A stretch of DNA of 64,000 nucleotides from Elusimicrobiota bacterium (lineage in GTDB: Bacteria > Elusimicrobiota > Elusimicrobia > Elusimicrobiales > UBA9959), in the NCBI GenBank assembly GCA_003482905.1, contig DMXM01000034.1:171150-235149 (forward strand), in the 5' to 3' direction. A program made the position numbers and the translations under genes. The notes beneath the pieces are model-generated. The model searched no databases. It was not told the DNA's origin and saw nothing but the letters and a program-made list of their open reading frames with translations. Below are positions 46,148 to 54,325 of the stretch, in pieces (positions within the stretch are counted from its first letter, which is position 1; each line of letters starts with the position of its first letter).

Positions 46148-46881
46148 TAAAGGCTTTGATAGCGAGGTTGAAACAGGGCTATCGGACCATGGATTTCCCG
46201 TCGGCTGATATTAAACTGCCGCCGCGGTACCTTGGTTTGCCGAAACTAAAATCCGCAAAGCTGGAAAGGGCGGCGGAGGCCTGCCCTTACGGGGCTATTT
46301 CCACCGGGGCGCGGCCGGGGCTGGATATGGCGCGTTGCGTTTTCTGCGGGGCCTGCGCCAAGGCGGCGCCGGAGGCTGTGGAATTTTCCAATGATTATAA
46401 GCTATGCGCGGGTTCGCGCGGTGACCTTTTGATTACAGGCAAAGAGTTCATGCGTGCCCGAACCCTTGGCGCGGACCTGCGCCGCCTATTCGGGCGTTCT
46501 TTCAGGCTGCGGCAGGTGAGCGCCGGCGGCTGCGCGGCTTGCGAGGCCGACTGTAATGTGCTGCAGACTATAGGCTGGGACCTCGGCCGTTTCGGCGTGC
46601 AGTTCGTGGCATCCCCCCGGCACGCCGATGGGATTCTTGTGACGGGCCCGGTTACCAGGAATATGGAGCTGGCGCTGCGCAAAACCTATTTCGCCGTTTC
46701 TTCACCCAAGGTGGTTATCGCCTGCGGCGCCTGCGCCATAGGCGGCGGCCCCTACGCCGGCCACGAGGAATGCGCGGGTATCCCCGAGGATATCCCGGTT
46801 GACCTCTACATCCCCGGCTGCCCCCCCCATCCCCTTACCATACTCGACGGCATCCTCCGCCTTATCGGCCGCGTCGGTTAA
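46144..46881 (+). CDS. hyfI: Hydrogenase-4 small subunit I-like (NuoB) protein fused to a half-ferredoxin domain
   Basis: The 245-residue protein joins a HyfH-like ferredoxin part (about 40-80) to a NuoB-type small subunit (100-245). The small-subunit cluster ligands are intact: C130 and C133, C194/C197 in ACGACAIGGG, and C226 in PGCPPHP. The ferredoxin part keeps one CxxCxxC (C65, C68, C71) and the distant CP (C47), enough for one [4Fe-4S] cluster; the other set is lost, with alanine at 75. The start overlaps the large-subunit stop by four bases, and an intrinsic terminator begins at the stop codon. Confidence 0.9.
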   Translation: MIKALIARLKQGYRTMDFPSADIKLPPRYLGLPKLKSAKLERAAEACPYGAISTGARPGLDMARCVFCGACAKAAPEAVEFSNDYKLCAGSRGDLLITGKEFMRARTLGADLRRLFGRSFRLRQVSAGGCAACEADCNVLQTIGWDLGRFGVQFVASPRHADGILVTGPVTRNMELALRKTYFAVSSPKVVIACGACAIGGGPYAGHEECAGIPEDIPVDLYIPGCPPHPLTILDGILRLIGRVG

Positions 46882-46904
46882 AAAGCCGGTTGATACCGGC
46901 TTTT
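46881..46904 (+). terminator. Intrinsic terminator of the hydrogenase-4-like operon
   Basis: A perfect 10-bp stem (46881-46890 AAAAGCCGGT with 46895-46904 ACCGGCTTTT) has a 4-base loop and ends in TTTT directly after the stop codon. The loop carries part of the -35 of the next promoter. Confidence 0.75.
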
Positions 46905-46917
46905 GAAGTTGTATAAT
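46890..46917 (+). promoter_or_regulatory. Promoter for the secreted protein gene, -35 within the terminator loop
   Basis: TTGATA (46890-46895) and TATAAT (46912-46917) have a 16-base spacer. The start would be near 46924, leaving a leader of about 66 bases before ATG 46990. The -35 overlaps the terminator hairpin. Confidence 0.65.
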
Positions 46918-46989
46918 CAGATAAGCTGCTTGAGGAATGGCCGTCCGACGAGCATAGCTCCTGATACGGCACCTGCGCAGGCATTGTCA

Positions 46990-47928
46990 ATGACCAAATT
47001 CCTACTTCCCCTTCTCTTCTTACTGCCCAGCGGCGCTTACGCGATCGATAAAAAGTTCGATCTTAATGCGGTAACGCTTGAAATATTAAGGGAATTCCCC
47101 CCCGCGCTCTCCCCCGCCGTGGCGGTGCCGCGCCGCGCGGACCCCCAGCCGGAAGAAAAATATTTTAACGCCTATATTCTGAAGGCCATAGACTACCTTT
47201 ATAAGAATTACGGCCTGCTCGGTTACGATATCAATTCTATCCTTACGCATGACATTACCTACAACACCTCCGGCATTGTCCCCGCCAGGCGCGCCCCGCT
47301 CACCATGTGCGTGGCCGCCCAGATGGAAATTATACTCACCGCTTATGAGATCTATGCCGGAGAAACGGGGGACTTTTCCGTTTACTACTACCTGCCCAAA
47401 CGCAGCTTCGAAGGCCTGTCCGTTACCGACCTGAAAGGCCATATCTGGGTAAACCCAAAGTTCAACGCCAACGGCACCGCCGACGCCCTTATCAACTTCG
47501 GCATGGGAGAGCGGGAGCCGTTCGAAAATTTAAGACCGGGCGATTTTGTAAACATAAACCGCGCCAACCGCACAGGCCACGCCGTCACCTTTATAGGCTA
47601 TATCAACAAGACCGGCAAGATCCTGCCCAGGTATGACGCCGGCGCGGTGGTGGGCTTTAAGTATTTTTCCTCCCAGGGCCGCCTGGCCGCCGGCGAGGGC
47701 GGCCTGGATTACCGCTACGCCGTATTCAGCAAATTCGGCTGCCCGGAGATGCCTTACAAGCGCGACTGTGAAGTAATCTATTCCGCGGACCAGAGGATGC
47801 TAAATACCGGCACGATGCTGGCCCCCAGGTTCTGGACGCATACAATGCCGCAGGCTTCCTCGGAAACCGAAGGCGAGACCACGGAGCTTAATCACGGCTT
47901 CTTCAACGGCCTCACCACCGACGACTGA
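46990..47928 (+). CDS. Secreted protein with papain-fold-like Cys/His pair
   Basis: The 312-residue protein from ATG 46990 has a signal peptide (KFLLPLLFLLPSGAYA). A helix starting with C107 (PLTMCVAAQMEIIL) and a later GDFVNINRANRTGHAVTFIGYI segment with H197 resemble the catalytic Cys and His of papain-fold amidases such as CHAP or NlpC/P60 enzymes. The order and spacing fit, but no family could be assigned with confidence. The frame is open upstream without a signal peptide, so 46990 is chosen. It has its own promoter and is followed 6 bases later by the membrane protein gene. Confidence 0.7.
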   Translation: MTKFLLPLLFLLPSGAYAIDKKFDLNAVTLEILREFPPALSPAVAVPRRADPQPEEKYFNAYILKAIDYLYKNYGLLGYDINSILTHDITYNTSGIVPARRAPLTMCVAAQMEIILTAYEIYAGETGDFSVYYYLPKRSFEGLSVTDLKGHIWVNPKFNANGTADALINFGMGEREPFENLRPGDFVNINRANRTGHAVTFIGYINKTGKILPRYDAGAVVGFKYFSSQGRLAAGEGGLDYRYAVFSKFGCPEMPYKRDCEVIYSADQRMLNTGTMLAPRFWTHTMPQASSETEGETTELNHGFFNGLTTDD

Positions 47929-47934
47929 TAATAT

Positions 47935-48459
47935 ATGGATCAGTATATCGAGCTCGTTAAGGCCCACCCGATAACTACGGCCATGGCGCAGTTCGCCGTG
48001 CTGGGCACCTTGGGCGAGACCGCCTCCAGATGGCTGGCCGCGCGGAGGATGTTTTTCCCCTTCGGGGCGCGGGGCACGCTGCTGCGTATGCTGGGCTGGG
48101 CGGGGCTGGCCGTCTGCATAAAGTACGCATTCACCGGTTTTGTGGCTTTTGTCGACGGGCTTATTTCCCACGGGCTGCTGCCCGAGCTTGGCGCGCCCGG
48201 CAAAGCTTTCGCCGTTTCGCTTTGTATGAACCTGCAGTTCGGGCCGTTCCTGGTCATCGCGCACCGCCTGATAGATAACGCCATAGACGGAGCGCCCAAC
48301 TGGGCCAACCTGGATAGGGGGCTGAGGTCGCTGCTCTGGTTCTGGGTGCCGGCCCATACCCTTACTTTCCTTCTGCCCCTGGAACTGCGCATAGGCCTGG
48401 CAGCCGTCTGGTCGCTGGCCCTGGGCCTTATTCTCGGTTTTTATAACCGGGCAAAATAA
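47935..48459 (+). CDS. Mpv17/PMP22-like membrane protein
   Basis: The 174-residue protein has four hydrophobic segments and recalls the Mpv17/PMP22 family of eukaryotic organelle proteins: a KAHPITTAMAQFAVLGTLGETASRW start and a C-terminal WFWVPAHTLTFLLPLELRIGLAAVWSLALGLILGFY, close in shape to the FWP...F.P...R....W....S motif. Bacterial members are known but their function is not. It begins six bases after the secreted protein and probably shares its transcript. The family call is based on motif shape only. Confidence 0.6.
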   Translation: MDQYIELVKAHPITTAMAQFAVLGTLGETASRWLAARRMFFPFGARGTLLRMLGWAGLAVCIKYAFTGFVAFVDGLISHGLLPELGAPGKAFAVSLCMNLQFGPFLVIAHRLIDNAIDGAPNWANLDRGLRSLLWFWVPAHTLTFLLPLELRIGLAAVWSLALGLILGFYNRAK

Positions 48460-48501
48460 ATTATTACATCCCCGGATAATATTTAAAGAATAAGCCCGGG
48501 A

Positions 48502-50496
48502 TCAGGCGGGTTGATCTGCGCGCGGCAGGTATATCCTGAAGGTCGTGCCACGCCCGGGGGCGCTCTCCACGGAGATGCCGCCGCGGGCGTGGCTGACTAT
48601 GCCGTAAACCGTGGAAAGCCCGAGCCCAGTGCCTTGCCCGGGCTTTTTTGTGGTGTAGAAAGGTTCGAACAGGTGGGACATGGTTTCGGGGGTCATCCCG
48701 CCCCCCGTGTCGCTGACGGAGAGTTCGGCGTAGCTGCCGGGAGCGGGGACCAGCCTCATGCTGCCGTTCTCCTCCCCCAGTTCCGCGTTGCGCGTCCGCA
48801 TAATTAGCCTGCCTCCGTCCGGCATGGCGTCCCTGGCGTTTATGATCAGGTTTATTATTATCTGGGAGATCTGGCCGGGATCCGCTTTAACGGAGCAAAG
48901 CCCGTCGGCAAGATGGGTCTCGAGGTGCATGTTGGCCCCGATAAGACGCTTCAGCATTTTCTCGCTGTCGGCCGCGATGCTGTTTATATCCAGCACTTCC
49001 AGCTTGATCTCCTGTTTTGTGCTGAAGGTGAGCAACTGGTGCGTCAAGGCGGCCCCGCGTTCGGTTTCCAGCAGGATCTCCGCCAGGTCGGCCCGGGCCG
49101 GCGCGCCCGGCGGCATGGTGTCCTGGAGAAGTTCGGCATAGCCGCTTATGGAGACCAGGATATTATTGAAATCGTGGGCTATGCCGCCGGCCAGCCGTCC
49201 CACCGCCTCCAGCTTCTGCGACTGCAGGAGCCGTTCCTGCAGCTTCTCCTTGGCGCGCTCGGCCTGGAGGCGCTGTGAGATCTCCGCTACCAGTTCGTTG
49301 TTAGCGGCTATAAGTTCCTCCGAGCGCGCCCGTACACGCTCTTCCAGGTTCTGGTTGAGGCCCCGTATTTCCGCTTCCGCCCTCCGGCGCGCGCTTATGT
49401 CGCGGCAGAGCGTCAGAATCTGCGGCACCCCCCCGCGGGCAACCACGCTGGCGTTCACTTCTACCGGGGTGTTGCCGCCGGCGGCGTCGGTGTAATCCAC
49501 CTCAAAATCGGAAATATGGCCGTCCCTGGCGCATTGCGCAATGGCCGCCGCGTTGTTTTCCTTCGAATGAGGTGCGGTCCAATCCAGGACGTTTCTGCCA
49601 AGCACTTCCTTGAGGTCCCTGCGGCCCGTCAGCCGGACGTATTCGGTATTGGCGTCGAGCACGCGGCCCTCTTTGTTTATGATCACGTAGCCGGTGCGGG
49701 TGGTCTCGACCAGGGCGCGGTAGCGGCTTTCGCTCTCCCGGAGTTCCCGTTCGGCCTCGACGCGGCGGGTGATGTCGTCGAACATTACAAAAACTTTCTC
49801 CGCGGCTATTACGCCGAATATAAAAACGGTCTTCCGCTTGCCGTCCTTGCAGGTTATATTGTATTCCCCGCCGTCGATTTCAGTTCTTTCGAGGATGGCC
49901 TTGTTTAATTTTACGTTCCATCTGTGCACTACTTCGGCGCGGTACTTTTCATCAGGGTAGGCCCGCACCCACCACTTGTCCAGCGTTGGGATCTCTGTGT
50001 GCGCGAAGCCGAAGGCCTGCTCCGCCTTTCGGTTTATATATTCTATCGTGCCGTCTATGTTCACGATGGCCATGGCCATGGGCGCCAGGTTCAGGATCTT
50101 GCGCAGGATGCCGCCGCTTTCGCGCAGGGCGGTTTCCGTCATTTTTCGGGGCGTGATGTCCACTACTACCCCGTGAAATATCTTTTTTTCGGGGTCGGCC
50201 GCGCAGCGCCAGAGCAGCCACTTCAGTGAGCCGTCTTTGGCCGGGAAGCGTGCTTCAAACGAGACCTGACTTTCACCGGCGACCATCCGCCTCGCGCCGG
50301 CTTCGGCGCCGTCCCGGTCGGCGGGATAAACGAAGTCCGCCGCGGCATGCCCCAGCATGTCGGCGGGGGCAAAGCCCAGCACCCGCTCCCAGGCGGGATT
50401 CAGCTCTTTGAAAAGGCCGTCGAACCCCGCTACGCAGAGCATTTCCGGCGCTTTATGAAAGAAATCCGCGTATATGGTCAGGTCTTCGCTTTCCAT
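48502..50496 (-). CDS. Soluble PAS-domain sensor histidine kinase
   Basis: The 664-residue kinase has no membrane span. Three PAS domains (about 8-120, 127-245, 253-372) are followed by a coiled coil, HisKA with H441 in GGIAHDFNNILVSI, and HATPase_c (NLIINARDAMPDGG, DTGGGM, GQGTGLGLSTVYGI). This matches the NtrB-like subgroup of environmental sensor kinases. No response regulator is encoded next to it, so it is an orphan. The signal is unknown. Confidence 0.92.
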   Translation of the reverse strand: MESEDLTIYADFFHKAPEMLCVAGFDGLFKELNPAWERVLGFAPADMLGHAAADFVYPADRDGAEAGARRMVAGESQVSFEARFPAKDGSLKWLLWRCAADPEKKIFHGVVVDITPRKMTETALRESGGILRKILNLAPMAMAIVNIDGTIEYINRKAEQAFGFAHTEIPTLDKWWVRAYPDEKYRAEVVHRWNVKLNKAILERTEIDGGEYNITCKDGKRKTVFIFGVIAAEKVFVMFDDITRRVEAERELRESESRYRALVETTRTGYVIINKEGRVLDANTEYVRLTGRRDLKEVLGRNVLDWTAPHSKENNAAAIAQCARDGHISDFEVDYTDAAGGNTPVEVNASVVARGGVPQILTLCRDISARRRAEAEIRGLNQNLEERVRARSEELIAANNELVAEISQRLQAERAKEKLQERLLQSQKLEAVGRLAGGIAHDFNNILVSISGYAELLQDTMPPGAPARADLAEILLETERGAALTHQLLTFSTKQEIKLEVLDINSIAADSEKMLKRLIGANMHLETHLADGLCSVKADPGQISQIIINLIINARDAMPDGGRLIMRTRNAELGEENGSMRLVPAPGSYAELSVSDTGGGMTPETMSHLFEPFYTTKKPGQGTGLGLSTVYGIVSHARGGISVESAPGRGTTFRIYLPRADQPA

Positions 50497-50565
50497 TATC
50501 CCCCCAAACCTGACTATACAAAAATAATCCGGGGAAAACCAGAACAGAAATGGTTTAAAAGAAGA

Positions 50566-50590
50566 CCCCCGCCTGGGCGGCGGGGGTTTT
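50566..50590 (-). terminator. Intrinsic terminator after the first DEAD-box helicase gene
   Basis: A perfect 8-bp GC stem (50566-50573 with 50579-50586) has a 5-base loop. On the minus strand it is followed by TCTTCTTTT, and on the plus strand by TTTT, so it could work in both directions. It starts 15 bases after the helicase stop. Confidence 0.75.
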
Positions 50591-50604
50591 GGCGGCTACT
50601 CGCT

Positions 50605-52407
50605 TCAGTAGTCCGATTTCTTCTTCTTGAGGAATCGGCTGAACCAGTTCCCCGACGCCGGCTTCCCGGGCGACTCTGAGCGCGGACGATCCGGCCTGGG
50701 GCCGCGGCCCGTCGGCCTGCGCGGGGGTTCTTCGAAATAAGGAGAAGGGCTTACTATGCCGCCGCGCCTGGACGGGTCCGCTCCGTAGCGGTTCGGCCCT
50801 GGGCGGGCGCCGGCTGGTCTTGCCGGGTAGGCGGGGCGTCCGTCCCCCCGGGCGTCAGGCCGGCCCTGTGGGCCGCGGGGACCTGGGCTGGCTCCGTAGC
50901 CGGGGCGTCCCTCTCCGCGCGGTCCTGTACTGCCCCGTGAGTCGCGCTGGCCGCGGTTGAACGATCCTTCACGCGGCGGGCCCGACTGGCCGCGTCTCGG
51001 CCCGCCGGATTGCGGGCGCGCCGGCCCCCGGCTGAAATTGCCTCTCCCCTGCGGAGGGCGCTCGGTCCTGGGCCGCGCCTGGGGCCCGGGTTCCCGGTTG
51101 TAATTCTTCTCTCCCGGCTCGGGCAGATGGGATACCGGCCCGGCCTGGGGTTCCTGCTGCGGTTGGCTCGGCGGCCTCGCACCGAACTCCCCGCGCGGGG
51201 CCGTCCTGGCTCCGGGGCGGCGCTTTTCGCCGGCCTGGTGCCGGCTGCCGTTGTGGCTGAAGCCGAAACTGGCAGGCAATATATCGGGGTGTACCGATAC
51301 CGGCAGCGGCATGCGCATCAGGCGCTCGATATTGCGCACGTCTTTGCCCTGGTCGGGCGCGGCGAAGGTGATGGCGCGGCCCGGCTGCCCTGCGCGGCCG
51401 GTGCGGCCGATGCGGTGTATGTAGTTCTCGTCCTCGTCGGGCAGGTCGTAATTTATCACCAGCTCAATGCCGGTCACGTCTATACCGCGGGCGGCTATGT
51501 CGGTGGCCACAAGGATGCGGTACTTGCCGGCCTTGAACCCTTCCAGGGCTTCCCGGCGCTGGGCTAGGGAACGGTTGGAATGAATTTCCGCGGCGCTGTG
51601 CTTCATGTCGCGCAGCTCCTTGGCTATCTTCTTGGCGTTGTGTTTTGTGCGCACGAACATAAGCACGCTGCCCCAGTATTTATCCAGGATCTTGGCGAGC
51701 AGCGGCAGTTTGTCCCCGCGGCTGACGATAAAGAGTTCCTGGTCCACTTTATCCGCCACGGTGCCGGAGCGGGCTACCTCTATGCGGATAGGCAACTTCA
51801 TGTGGGCGGAGGCCAGTTTCATGATCTCGTCGGGCATGGTGGCGGAGAAAAGCATGGTCTGGCGCTCTTTGGGCAGTGTGGCTATGATCTTGTTGATCTG
51901 CGGGGCGAAGCCCATGTCGAACATCCGGTCGGCCTCGTCCAGCACCAGCACGCGAACGTCGGACATAATGACGTTGCGCTGGGCGATGTGGTCTATCATG
52001 CGGCCCGGGGTGGCTATGATGATGCGGGGCCTGCGGAAGAGTTCCTGGCGCTGGCGCCCAAGGCTTTCCCCGCCGATAATGACGGCCGTCTGCATGCCCA
52101 TCAGCGGCGCGAACTGTTTTACCACTTCGGCCACCTGCAGCGCCAGTTCGCGTGTTGGGACCAGCACCAGGCCTTTGCCTTCTTTGGCTGCCAGCTGCTG
52201 TATCATGGGGATGGCGAAAGCTATGGTTTTGCCGGTGCCGGTCTGGGCGATACCCACCATATCTTTCCCTTCGGAGGCCGGCGGGATGGCTTTGTGCTGT
52301 ATTGGCGTCGGGACTTTAAATTTGAGTTTATCTAAAGCTTCGAGTAGTTTTGGCGCTATGCCCAGGCCGTAAAAGCCCGTGGCGGGAGTTGTTGTTGTGT
52401 CGGTCAT
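50605..52407 (-). CDS. DEAD-box RNA helicase with long Arg/Gly/Pro-rich tail
   Basis: The 600-residue protein has a complete RhlE-like DEAD-box core (about 1-375): Q motif PTPIQHKAIP, AQTGTGKT, VLDEADRMFDMG, SAT and HRIGRTGRAGQPG. The C-terminal 210 residues are a low-complexity tail of Arg, Gly, Pro and Ser, likely disordered and RNA-binding. Such tails are linked to RNP condensates and cold adaptation in other bacteria. GATAAT ends five bases before the ATG, suggesting a leaderless message. A paralogue without the tail is encoded 617 bases upstream on the same strand. Confidence 0.94.
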   Translation of the reverse strand: MTDTTTTPATGFYGLGIAPKLLEALDKLKFKVPTPIQHKAIPPASEGKDMVGIAQTGTGKTIAFAIPMIQQLAAKEGKGLVLVPTRELALQVAEVVKQFAPLMGMQTAVIIGGESLGRQRQELFRRPRIIIATPGRMIDHIAQRNVIMSDVRVLVLDEADRMFDMGFAPQINKIIATLPKERQTMLFSATMPDEIMKLASAHMKLPIRIEVARSGTVADKVDQELFIVSRGDKLPLLAKILDKYWGSVLMFVRTKHNAKKIAKELRDMKHSAAEIHSNRSLAQRREALEGFKAGKYRILVATDIAARGIDVTGIELVINYDLPDEDENYIHRIGRTGRAGQPGRAITFAAPDQGKDVRNIERLMRMPLPVSVHPDILPASFGFSHNGSRHQAGEKRRPGARTAPRGEFGARPPSQPQQEPQAGPVSHLPEPGEKNYNREPGPQARPRTERPPQGRGNFSRGPARPQSGGPRRGQSGPPREGSFNRGQRDSRGSTGPRGEGRPGYGASPGPRGPQGRPDARGDGRPAYPARPAGARPGPNRYGADPSRRGGIVSPSPYFEEPPRRPTGRGPRPDRPRSESPGKPASGNWFSRFLKKKKSDY

Positions 52408-52412
52408 ATACC

Positions 52413-52418
52413 ATTATC
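52413..52418 (-). promoter_or_regulatory. Extended -10 of the first DEAD-box gene
   Basis: On the minus strand TGG-GATAAT (extended -10) ends 5 bases before ATG 52407, so the message should be leaderless or nearly so. Confidence 0.5.
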
Positions 52419-52442
52419 CCATATATGGGGCGTCGCCGGTAG

Positions 52443-52451
52443 TGCTATAAT
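52443..52451 (+). promoter_or_regulatory. Extended -10 eight bases before the 52460 gene
   Basis: TGC-TATAAT (52443-52451) is an extended -10. It ends 8 bases before ATG 52460, and there is no ribosome-binding site between, again suggesting a leaderless transcript. Confidence 0.55.
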
Positions 52452-52459
52452 TATTTATT

Positions 52460-52954
52460 ATGAATTTTACCGCGCTGATAATACTGTTTTTCGCCGCGGT
52501 CCCGGCCTTCTCACAGGCCGGCACGAAAGGCCGGCTGACCAAACTGGAGAAACGCGTTACGCGGGTAGAGGGCCGCGTGGTCGGGCTTGAAGGCGGCGGG
52601 GCAGCCGCCCCGGCCGCCGCGGAAAAAAAGCCGGCTAATCCCATCGCCGTCCACCTGTTGAAGAAGAAGCAGGTGGTGGACCAGGAGAAGATAGGGATAA
52701 AGCTTTATCTGGAATTTGAAAATATGTCAAACCGCCGCTATTACGCTTTCAACGGCGTACTGGTCTTTCGGGACGAGACCGGCGCGCTAATATTGAAAGA
52801 ACCTTATGGCTATAGCGACCCGCTTTCCCCGGGGAAAAGGGTCCAGGTTATCCTGCCGGTTTCAAGCGACCGGACCAAAGAATATCTTAAGTTCGTTAAG
52901 GCGCGCGCCATAACGGCCTCCTTTGAAAAACAGGAAGTATACGGAGCGGATTAA
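52460..52954 (+). CDS. Secreted coiled-coil protein of unknown function
   Basis: The 164-residue protein starts with a signal-like segment (TALIILFFAAVPAFSQA) and a short coiled coil (KGRLTKLEKRVTRVEGRVVGLEGG). An Ala/Pro linker and a compact beta-rich domain (about 65-160, with LYLEFENMSNRRYYAFNGVLVFRDETG) follow; it looks like the FxLyD-type immunoglobulin-like folds of secreted bacterial proteins. No catalytic motif is seen. It diverges from the DEAD-box gene, and a bidirectional terminator follows. Confidence 0.7.
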   Translation: MNFTALIILFFAAVPAFSQAGTKGRLTKLEKRVTRVEGRVVGLEGGGAAAPAAAEKKPANPIAVHLLKKKQVVDQEKIGIKLYLEFENMSNRRYYAFNGVLVFRDETGALILKEPYGYSDPLSPGKRVQVILPVSSDRTKEYLKFVKARAITASFEKQEVYGAD

Positions 52955-52971
52955 AATCCCTGGGATAAAAT

Positions 52972-53000
52972 AAAAAAGCCGCCAAGAAGGCGGCTTTTTT
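52972..53000. terminator. Bidirectional intrinsic terminator between convergent genes
   Basis: AAAAAA-GCCGCC-AAGAA-GGCGGC-TTTTTT: a 6-bp GC stem (52978-52983 with 52989-52994), extended by A and T tracts. It works for both the 52460 gene (+) and the second DEAD-box gene (-). Confidence 0.85.
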
Positions 53001-53023
53001 ATTTTATACGGCGTCGGACTGGC

Positions 53024-54289
53024 TTACCTGCGGCGCCCGCCGCCGCCGGGCCGGCGGGAAGAGCGCTGGTTCCAGCCGCGCCCCGAGGCCGCCTTGTCGT
53101 AGCCCCAGAGGGTTTCCGCCGGGACTTCGGGGTGGGTCATCTGCGTGAGCGGCACTCCCGTAAGGGTTTCTATGCTGCGCACGTCGCCGCCCTGTTCGGG
53201 CGTGGCGAAGGTGATGGCGCGGCCGGGCTGGCCGGCGCGGCCGGTGCGGCCAATGCGGTGCACGTAGGCGTCGTCTTCCGACGGCAGCTCGTAGTTGATC
53301 ACCAGCTCTATGCCGGTCACGTCTATGCCGCGGGCCGCTATGTCGGTGGCCACCAGTATGCGGTATTTGCCGGATTTAAAGCCTTCCATCGCGTCCTTGC
53401 GCTGACCCATCGTGCGGTCCGAGTGGATCTCGGCCACGGCGTGGCCCATGTAGGAGAGGATGTTGGCCACCTTGGCGGCGTCGTAGCGGGTTTCCACAAA
53501 GATAAGCACGGTGCCGGCGTACTTTTCCAGGAGTTTGGACATGAGCATCGGCTTGGAGCCGGTGCGCACTACGTAGAGCTCCTGTACCACGTTGGCCGCC
53601 GCGGTGCCGGACTTGGCGGCTTCTATGCGGATGGGCAGTTTCATGTGCTGGCTGGCAAGTTTCATCACCTCGTCGGGGATGGTGGCGGAGAAGAGCATGG
53701 TCTGGCGCTCTTTGGGCAGGCAGCGGATGATGCGGTTGATCTGCGGGGCGAAGCCCATGTCGAACATCCGGTCTGCCTCGTCCAGGACCAGTATGCGGGC
53801 GTCGTGCACTTTGAGGGTTCCGCGGTCGATATGGTCGTAGACCCGCCCCGGGGTGCCGATTATTATGCGGGCTTTTTTAAAGAGGTCCTTCAACTGGCCC
53901 TCTTTGCTTTCCCCGCCTATAAGGCAGGCCACGCCCATGCCCATCTGGGGCGCGAATTCGCGGCAGACTTCCGCTACCTGGATCGCCAGTTCGCGGGTGG
54001 GCAGCAGCACCAGGGCTTTGCCCGGCGCGGCGGCCAGGCGCTGTATCATGGGGATGGAGAAGGCTATGGTCTTGCCGGTGCCGGTCTGGGCGATGCCGAC
54101 CATGTCCTTGCCTTCGGTGGCGACGCGTATGGCCTTTTCCTGTATGGGGGTAGGGGTTACGAAGCCTTTCTTGTCTAGCGCGTCCATGAGCTTGGGGGCT
54201 ATGCCCAGTCCATAGAAACCTGTGGCCTTTTTCTTTAAGCCCAGCGTATGCAGGGCCTTAAGGCCGATCTTAGTGAGTAGCTTTTTCAT
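53024..54289 (-). CDS. DEAD-box RNA helicase, short paralogue
   Basis: The 421-residue helicase has all core motifs: PTPIQEKAIR, AQTGTGKT, VLDEADRMFDMG, SAT and HRIGRTGRAGQPG. It carries a short basic C-terminal tail (SSRRPGGGGRRR). It is closely similar to the helicase encoded downstream (FYGLGIAPKLMDAL compared with FYGLGIAPKLLEAL), so the pair probably arose by duplication. The N-terminus has about 25 extra residues (KKLLTKIGLKALHTLGLKKKA) rich in basic amino acids. Confidence 0.94.
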   Translation of the reverse strand: MKKLLTKIGLKALHTLGLKKKATGFYGLGIAPKLMDALDKKGFVTPTPIQEKAIRVATEGKDMVGIAQTGTGKTIAFSIPMIQRLAAAPGKALVLLPTRELAIQVAEVCREFAPQMGMGVACLIGGESKEGQLKDLFKKARIIIGTPGRVYDHIDRGTLKVHDARILVLDEADRMFDMGFAPQINRIIRCLPKERQTMLFSATIPDEVMKLASQHMKLPIRIEAAKSGTAAANVVQELYVVRTGSKPMLMSKLLEKYAGTVLIFVETRYDAAKVANILSYMGHAVAEIHSDRTMGQRKDAMEGFKSGKYRILVATDIAARGIDVTGIELVINYELPSEDDAYVHRIGRTGRAGQPGRAITFATPEQGGDVRSIETLTGVPLTQMTHPEVPAETLWGYDKAASGRGWNQRSSRRPGGGGRRR

Positions 54290-54300
54290 ATATTATCTAT

Positions 54301-54306
54301 ATTATA
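54301..54306 (-). promoter_or_regulatory. -10 hexamer of the second DEAD-box gene
   Basis: On the minus strand TATAAT lies 11 bases before ATG 54289, so only about five untranslated bases are expected. Confidence 0.5.
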
Positions 54307-54325
54307 GCTCTTTCGTCGGGAAAGA

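Noticed and set aside
46937..46957. Six-codon leader ORF preceded by GAGG in the leader of the 46990 gene
   Set aside because: Too short and lacking an attenuator structure or a run of regulatory codons. Probably chance.
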